NCBI GenBank assembly: GCA_036936605.1
Contig: JAUPFV010000001.1
Coordinates: 74,295,910 to 74,359,909 of the forward strand
Source: Limnanthes douglasii subsp. nivea
Lineage: Eukaryota; Streptophyta; Magnoliopsida; Brassicales; Limnanthaceae
DNA length: 64,000 bases
Reading direction: 5' to 3'
A program made the translations under genes and the position numbers. Positions 57,790-64,000 of this stretch are shown piece after piece. Each line of letters begins with the position of its first letter. Position 1 is the stretch's first letter. The notes under the pieces were generated by a model. The model was not told where the DNA came from. It ran no database searches and was given only the letters and a program-made list of their open reading frames with translations.

Positions 57790-60700
57790 TTAAGGTTGAG
57801 CCTTTGAAGATGGCTCACCTTCATCTGCCTTCTTGCCTTTAAAATCGCTTTTGCCTCCATCTACCTTTTTCTTTCCCTTGGGATCATCTTCCTCTTTGTC
57901 TGGGCTCTCTCCGGTCCTCTCTTCATCACCGGATGAGGACACACTGGAGACTCCATCCTGATCCTCTTCGGCCATTGTATGATATGGAAGGTCATCATCG
58001 TCTACATAAAGCCACAAGTCCCCTAGGTTCCTCTTCAGATATTTTTCATGAAAGAGTAGAACCATGTCAGACCTCACCTTCTCAATCAATAGCTCTTCGC
58101 TTTTAATCATCTCGTTGGCATAGGCATTGATCTTGGCTTGAATCATAGCCTTTTGATCCCTTAACAAAGTGGTCTTCTCTTCGGCAGCCTTGGACACTGC
58201 ATTCTCAAGGGCAATCTTATCAGTAGTTAAGTTGGTGATGACTTTTTCATTTTCCTTGGTTTCTTCCTTTGAGGTAGCAAGGTCTTTCTCCAGACCGGAC
58301 AGCTTCTCTTGAAGGTCTTTGATGGGTTCCTCTAAAGTAGTGACTTTGGTGGTGCTTGTCTCTTGGCTTCTCTTCAACTCCTCGTTTTCTTCTTTCAACA
58401 TGGCAGCATTGGAGGTAGCAGTTTGGAGGTCTTCGGACAGCTTTTCCTTCTCAGACTTAAGGTCTTTGATGATGTCTGCTTGACTCCGAACTTGTCTCTC
58501 CAGTGTAAGTACCGGTTGCACGTTGCTTAGCAAGGAGTGGGCTATGTTGTCCTTTTCACTAGAGACAATGAAAGTCTTACCATTGAAGTTGACGGTGTTA
58601 GAGCTGCTCAGAGGAATGTAAGGCCCTGCGAAGTCGTCTCTGGGGAGGTTGAGGAAGTATTCACCAAGTTCACCAAGACCGGTGATGTCTACTTCATCCA
58701 TGTTGAGCTCTCCTCCCTCAACTTCATCAGTATGAAAGTCCCTTGGGATCTCTTCAGCATGTTTTGGGTCAGAAGGGTCAGCCTGGAAAAAAGGCTCCGG
58801 ATCCCGGAGAGCAAGCTCATCTCCCTTAGCAGTCTTTTTCTTCTTGGCTGCCGGGTCTGCCCCTTCACTCCCCTGTTTGCGATTCCTCTTGGAAGCCCTT
58901 GGAGGTTGTGGGAGGTCTGCTTCCTGCCTTTCTGTCTCTTGCTCCACTACTTGCAAGAGGGAAACATCGATTTGGCTCTGGGCTGGCCTCTCCGGGTCTG
59001 TTGGAGCATCCTTCTCAGCATTAGCAGGATTAGCATCGCTCGCCACCTTCTTGCCTTTCTTCTTGCCCTTCATTTTGCTTGGGGCTTTGGCCCGGCCCGG
59101 CAAGAAGAGTGTCCCATCTGGTTCATGGCTCCTTTTAAGCACTGTGTCAGGAGAAGGTTCGGTGGTGAGCTCCTCCCAAGTAAAGTCTCTCCGACCTATG
59201 GTGTTCCACAGGTGAGACCTTGCCAGATTTCCACTAGTGAAAGCATTGTGGAATCGGTTCCCCCAGTTCTCTGCGGCCGAGGCATTGATTTTGCCACAAG
59301 TGACCTGTCCGGCCTTCAAGTAATCACCGAACTCCTTAGGCAGTTCTGTTAAAGACAAGAGAAAGATCAATTAGTTTAAGCCAACTATAAGAAGGAAGAA
59401 GTAGACAAAGATTTAAAGTGGGAGACTTACGGTCACTCCTCCACCTGCTTCTGAGGAGGCTTGGGTTCTCTCCGGAGTTGATCTTCTTTCTGTTTTCCCA
59501 AGCGCTATTGACGAACAAAAACTGGCTCCTCTATTTACTCTCAGACTCCAATAGATCATCAACAGCTTTGAAACTGTCCCTCATATTAAAAGTGGTAGAA
59601 GGGGAATTGGTGATGTTTGCAAAGATTGGCCACTGCAGCAAACTCTTCCATAGGAAGAGGGATCCCGGACAGCCTTGATGCCATGATGCATGACATCAGA
59701 GTATACCAAGCGTTGGGGCTCAGCTGCCTCGGACAGAGTTTGATCAGATGAAAATATCTGACAATCTCTGGGTCAAATGGGAATCTGAGTCCCCAATTAA
59801 ATAGCTCTGTGAAGAAGACTATTTCATTCAGCTTACAATCCATATGAGTTTCGGGATCTATGTGAATCCTTATCTTCACATTTTCTGGGATCCCCCATTT
59901 TGTGCGCATTCGACCCATGTCAGCCGTATGGATGAAAGCATACTTGGTCTTCTGTAAGGCCAAGAGGTATTTAAGTTCGACCTTGTGAAAATAAGGCCCT
60001 ACCTTCCCTTCGAGACACTCCGGCAGCTCCGGATGCCTCAAGCACAGTTTTTCTTTGCCCTTATCTTTTTTGGCAGCAACAGTGTTACTAGTCTGACCGG
60101 AGGGCTCAGACTCAAAAGGGACTTCTTCAGCAGAGTCCTCCATTCTTTCCTCCATGATCGTTGGAGGAATATCAGTGGTAGTGGCCCGGGGAGAATTTAA
60201 GCTTGGCTCAGCCTGGCTTCCGGACTGCTGGTTTTCATTATCTTCTTGACTTCTAGTCTCAGGCTGGGGCTCTGAGGCAGAAGTCTCTCTTTGAGGTGCT
60301 GGACTGCTAGCCTCCGGACCAGGTAGTCTTTCCCGGGGAGCTCTGAAAGGCACTCCAGACCCAGAACTGCTATTTTTTGCCCCCGATTTTGAGGGAGTGT
60401 TCTTGGAGGCTTGCCCCTTAACCAGCCGACTCTTTCTTCGGTCAACTAAATTCTCCGGGGAGTTCTCAATGTCTGATCCCATCGCTATGAAGGGTGAGGG
60501 TTTTTTGAAGTTGGTGGCAGTTACTCCTGGTTCGACGATGGATTCTGATTCCTGAACAGAGGAACTAGAGATGATGGGGGAAAGGCTAGGTTGGAATAAC
60601 TTTCTAGGCTTAGTGCCTTTGGAGGAAGAAGATCCTCGATCTGACTCTGCAGCAGAAGAGATTGGTCTGTCGACAGGCGAAGTAGGTAACCCAGCTGCGA

Positions 60701-60791
60701 TTCGTCTTTCCTTCTCAACTTTTTGTGCCTTCTCCAACTCGGAAAGGTTGAGCCACCCGCCTTTGATCAAAGCAGTCCTTGCTGTAAACAT
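57790..60791 (-). pseudogene. Antisense additional gene of the Tat element (Transposase_28-like plus coiled coil), spliced, lightly broken
   Basis: Minus strand. From ATG 60791 (MFTARTALIKGGWLNL), a Ser/Pro/Glu-rich region leads to a domain at about 60.06-59.6 kb (FFTELFNWGLRFPFDPEIVR, LCPRQLSPNAWYTLMS) resembling the putative gypsy-type transposon family (Transposase_28-like). The frame stops at 59588-59586; the reading shifts by one there, and a TAG lies at 59533-59531 before the exon end at 59431. After an 85-bp intron, 59345-57790 is open: a conserved segment (ELPKEFGDYLKAG), a Lys-rich basic stretch, a long coiled coil (about 58.52-58.10 kb, LERQVRSQADII onward) and an acidic/Lys-rich tail. 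Its role in the element is unknown. The order and intron are shared with 5862-8708. A second intron, rather than two lesions, is possible between 59600 and 59530. Confidence 0.8.
59346..59430 (-). other. 85-bp intron in the antisense gene
   Basis: On the minus strand, GACC|GTAAGTCTCC at the donor and TTGTCTTTAACAG at the acceptor, a textbook plant intron that joins the two open exons in frame. The homologous intron at 7182-7267 is 86 bp. On the sense (genomic RNA) strand it is not recognisable to the spliceosome. Confidence 0.8.
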
Positions 60792-60864
60792 AAAGTATCG
60801 AGAAAATCTTTGCTTTAGAGAGAGAAAGCTCTAAGGAAATATGCAGAGTAAATATGAAAGAGAT

Positions 60865-60900
60865 GGTAAAACAGTAGAAAGTGAGTCTGAATTTATAGTA
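60865..60900 (-). promoter_or_regulatory. Candidate promoter of the antisense gene
   Basis: The minus strand reads TACTATAAATTC at 60900-60889, a TATA-like box about 100 bp upstream of ATG 60791. Transcription would begin near 60865 and run away from the 3' LTR. No experimental support; the antisense gene is not obviously driven by the LTR. Confidence 0.45.
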
Positions 60901-61212
60901 AATCTGGAAAAGGAAGTTGATTCCTAGGAGAATTCGAAAAGTTTGGCAATGATTAAAAGACGGCGCTGATGTCATCATTTGTAATTAAAGAGGTTGCTTT
61001 TCGAAGAAGGTGGGTTCGAAATTCAAGGTGAAAAAACGGCTAAAGCAACCAATCAGAGTGTGACACGTGTCCCACGAACTCTGGCAAAAACCGTTTTGAA
61101 TTCATGAAGCTTTATTTGTCCGGGTAAACCCATAGACCTGTCCGGATTGAAAACTACTTCTGACGTCGGACTGTTTTTCAGGTCTCTGACAAGAATACTT
61201 GCTCAAACACCT

Positions 61213-61222
61213 AAAAAAGGGG
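61213..61222 (+). other. Polypurine tract
   Basis: AAAAAAGGGG, four bases before the 3' LTR; the plus-strand primer site of the retrotransposon. Confidence 0.75.
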
Positions 61223-61226
61223 CTCC

Positions 61227-61659
61227 TGATGAGTCCGAATTCAGCATGCTCCCCGGACAGGGGCAGATCGGCCCAAGGCTTCCGGACCGGACAGATCAGA
61301 CAGATCACATGGACCGGACAGATTACTTTAAACACTATGACCATAGGACTGTTCGAACTATGACAAAAGTACTAAAAAACCTAAACACTTCTTGACTAAG
61401 CTACTTGCTCTCCTACTTAGAGCTCATGGGTCTTTGAACATGACCCGATTCCATTAAACATGACCCGAAAGCCCATAAGGGCCCAAACATCGGGGTATAA
61501 ATACCCAACCACCTGGATTAACTATAGGTAATGAGAATTAACTGCTATCAAGCTGCTTAATTATCTCTCTACTCTCTAAACACTTAAAACACCCACATAC
61601 TTCCTTAAAACACCAACTGAAATTACTAGCCTACCCTCAGGCGATTATTATCCACACCA
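61227..61659 (+). repeat. 3' LTR
   Basis: 433 bp, TGATGAG...CACACCA, TATAAATA at 61496-61503. It shows 13 substitutions against the 5' LTR (10 transitions, 3 transversions by eye). Confidence 0.95.
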
Positions 61660-61910
61660 CGTACGACTTTGTTTTTGGTTCACTCCCAAAAGACCTCATA
61701 CTAGCTGAGATATGTTCTTGCTTATATATCATTGATCATTCTTGTGTCTAAGGTTTCCCCTAACAAATCTTCATCTTGAACAAAGTACCACTTTAGCCTC
61801 ATCTCAAATGACTTTCATCGGTCCACTCGAATCAGATTGTGCACTACCTCAGCTATAGCGGAACACCAAATTTATCTACTCACGTTAATCAGACCATACA
61901 AGCTGAGTCA
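61660..61910. repeat. Right target duplication and rest of the second ~300-bp tandem repeat copy
   Basis: CGTAC at 61660-61664 is the target duplication. The following 245 bp aligns with 50850-51070, completing the tandem repeat unit into which the retrotransposon inserted. Confidence 0.6.
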
Positions 61911-62335
61911 TATCGATTTACAACAAATATTTTACACTGAGGTTGGTTGGTCTAACTTTTTATAGTGTTACATTGGTAAGTCTTATATCTAACTTTTTAT
62001 CTATTAATTTTATGAACGATTTTTTTTGTTTTTAAAATTCTCAAACCACTTGTCACCCTAGTGGTATAGTACGTTGGTGTATGATACAACATGAAATATC
62101 ATCTATATGGGGCACATATAAATCCAAGTAAAGATCTAAAACTTGAGCCTTGCGTGTTTTAATTAAATAACAATGATCCCGACTTAGCCGAATGACTACA
62201 CGCAACCCAACCTAGTCTCATGTCCAAGTTCCGACTGAACATGGTCGGGTGACCGTAGCATGACAAGAATATTAGTCGCAAAGCCAAACAAACGTATTTA
62301 TTAGGCCACACATCATAGCATGACTAGATACCTTG

Positions 62336-62417
62336 GCCAAGCTTACCTCGAATTATAGCCAAGCATATCTCAAGTTCTGGTCAAGTTTGCCTCGAGTTCT
62401 AGCCAAGCTTGCCTCAC
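62336..62417 (+). repeat. 22-bp tandem repeat, ~4 units
   Basis: Units start at 62336, 62358, 62380 and 62402 with GCCAAGCTTACCTCGAATTA-type sequence; the last is truncated. Confidence 0.85.
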
Positions 62418-62464
62418 GAATAAATATAAGATAAACTATTCAAACAAAAAACCAAGACACCTGA

Positions 62465-62482
62465 TCGTGCGACGTCGCACGA
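62465..62482. repeat. 18-bp perfect palindrome
   Basis: TCGTGCGACGTCGCACGA is its own reverse complement, and the symmetry extends to 24 of 26 bases (62461-62486). It contains four CpG sites in an AT-rich window. Confidence 0.9.
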
Positions 62483-64000
62483 CCAGAAGGGACTTGGCTG
62501 ATAAGTCAAATGCGAAACGCTTGGTCATGCAACACGGTTAGGACCATACCGACCTGGTCACTCACATATGTATGACCAAAGTGTGCCATAAACCTGGTCT
62601 GGTCGTTCACATGATCATCATCTATTAGCACTTAGCATGCGTTCTAGCCATCAATGAGTTTCCCTTTCTCCAACATCGCTAAATGTACGAAAACCGTGTC
62701 TCACAATGTATGGAAATCGTGTTTGACCACGTATGGATCAAGAATCCGATATTGTACGACGTAGCAACCTTCACGGATGTACCTTCCCTGATAAAGCACT
62801 CTGAAGGCTAGAAAATGTTGCACAAATGAAAAGACATCTATCAAAGGATTCTTCATATCGAGACCACTTTATGAAGAGCCAAATAATTATTTTGTAGGAT
62901 GGATGAAAGTTAAATGTGAAAAAACTATATTGAATAGTCTAAACATAAATAGAGAGAAATTTTCATCCTACATACAAATCTAATACAAGTGTTCATCACT
63001 TTGTTCTTCAAATTCATTGTCTCTTTTCATTGTGATCTTATTTTATTATATTTCATTAAATGTTTAAAGACTATGTTATTTTTACCTCACGAGTGTATTT
63101 TTCAATTTTATTTATCTTGATGTATTGCAATGTTTTTTTCTTTGCAATCTATTATGTCTTTTGAATGTGTTTTGTGTGGTAAAAATCTTAGCCATGTTAG
63201 CCTAATTTTTAAGTAACTAAAAAGAATTTTATTGCTCAGTTCGTGTCACTTAAATTATACACTAAACAAATATGATTCATTGTTAACTTGGTTGTTGCTT
63301 TTACCGAATGAAAAACACTTTATAAACCTTATTGACAGATAAAAAGGTATAAAAAAAAATCTCTGAAACAAAAGAACTAACTACATACATGAAGAACTTC
63401 GTGTAACTATATTCCTATATATATATACTCGTGATAAGACACAAAATATCTATATACTTAAAAAATTGATTAAAATGACTTATATAGTTACTATGTTTTT
63501 TAAAATGTATCGAAAATAAGTTTAAAAAGTAAAATTCACATATAATCTATTATTTTCTGAAAACACGAGTTCACGAGATTAACATATGGAAAACGAAAAA
63601 TTCACAAGTTTTGAAAATATATGATACGGTATCTACATGATTGAAAAATTCATTAAAACGGTAATATCTTCACACGCGCTATAAAGTTAATTGTTTGTGC
63701 ATCAAATCCGTTGTACTTTAAAAAACATTAATCAATCAGATCATCTCGATAAAAAACATAGACACGTGTAGTTATAAAAAAATCAACTTAAAATTTAACC
63801 AAACCTAAACACGTATCAATCTAAAAAAATTATAAAATAAATTAGTCCACCATCACAAAACGTGTAATAAAAATAACGGTTTTAAACGATTATACGTATT
63901 CTAATGTATGTTCAAATTTTTATATTTTTTAAAAACATCTTTTAACTATTTTTATGTTGGTTTTCTAAAAATAAAATTCTAACATTTAACTTATTTTTTC

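Larger units (their letters stand above)
51167..61659 (+). mobile_element. Nearly complete Ty3/gypsy Tat-lineage LTR retrotransposon
   Basis: 10,493 bp with 433-bp LTRs, perfect CGTAC target duplication, primer binding site, polypurine tract, gag-protease, RT, two RNase H domains and integrase in the gypsy order. An antisense gene lies between pol and the 3' LTR. The second, archaeal-type RNase H and the antisense gene place it in the Tat lineage, among elements of the Grande/Retand/RIRE2 type. The coding parts carry a few lesions (UAG at 54013, TAA at 57106, catalytic-site substitutions, breaks in the antisense gene), so it is probably recently inactivated. Confidence 0.95.
61911..64000. other. 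Intergenic DNA, no gene recognised
   Basis: 62.2-62.8 kb is less AT-rich and repetitive in TGGTC/GACCA words, perhaps an old LTR; 62.9-64.0 kb is AT-rich. No domain or RNA gene is recognised. A tRNA-like A-box stretch at about 62052-62075 is discussed among the rejected items. Confidence 0.5.

Noticed and set aside
58537..59352. 271-codon plus-strand frame within the antisense gene
   Set aside because: It is the shadow of the minus-strand exon, which has recognisable conserved segments, a coiled coil and proper splice borders.
62045..62165. tRNA-like A-box stretch (CCTAGTGGTATAGTACGTTGG) suggesting another SINE
   Set aside because: No credible B box, tail or target duplication follows, so it remains only a weak resemblance.
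1..64000. CRISPR arrays, bacterial operons or ribosome binding sites
   Set aside because: The sequence is clearly plant nuclear; the tandem arrays have no spacer structure and no prokaryotic genes are present.

Overview
The window is plant nuclear DNA, almost certainly a flowering plant and probably a eudicot. It is very AT-rich, carries one conserved intron-containing nuclear gene (60S ribosomal protein L7, five coding exons), and the rest is dominated by plant transposons: Ty3/gypsy of the Tat lineage, Ty1/copia, hAT, MULE, tRNA-derived SINEs, inverted-repeat MITE-like elements and several satellite-like arrays. The species cannot be fixed from this sequence alone.

Layout. 1-5.1 kb: AT-rich DNA with a decayed plant-mobile-domain gene (minus). 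5.17-13.7 kb: an old, heavily mutated Tat-lineage retrotransposon on the minus strand, with gag-pro-pol remnants, a divergent additional gene on the plus strand, and a minisatellite between them. 14.4-17.1 kb: a broken MULE transposase (minus) bracketed by arrays rich in an ACAACTC motif. 18.08-21.19 kb: the RPL7 gene with a telo box, site II motifs and a 5' UTR intron. 21.63-24.96 kb: a hAT transposon with 8-bp target duplication and a frameshifted transposase. 25.2-27 kb: a Ty1/copia pol fragment flanked by purine-rich heptamer arrays. 27.3-27.9 kb: a long-inverted-repeat MITE-like element. 32.5-35.8 kb: a 3.3-kb GAGACGA-type heptamer array. 37.3 and 49.0 kb: two copies of one SINE. 38.9-43.8 kb: another degenerate Tat-like element followed by 24-bp and 22-bp minisatellites. 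46.8-50.7 kb: candidate non-autonomous DNA elements and a small LTR element. 51.17-61.66 kb: a nearly complete 10.5-kb Tat-lineage retrotransposon with identical-length 433-bp LTRs (13 differences) and a perfect CGTAC target duplication. 61.7-64 kb: intergenic DNA with short repeats.

How the parts work together. The only plausible host gene is RPL7. The 10.5-kb element carries gag-protease and polymerase in one frame, separated by a UAG. On the opposite strand, between pol and the 3' LTR, it carries a spliced two-part gene resembling the putative gypsy-type transposon (Transposase_28-like) family. The same antisense gene, with an intron at the same place and nearly the same length (86 versus 85 bp), is still visible in the old copy at 5.9-8.7 kb. 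The antisense gene and its intron are therefore an ancient, conserved feature of this retrotransposon family.

The most unusual sequence is the heptamer array. Its variants (GAGACGA, GAGATGA, GAGACAA) are what CpG deamination of one ancestral unit would produce. Its long minus-strand open frames are a geometric consequence of a 7-bp period without stops, not genes.
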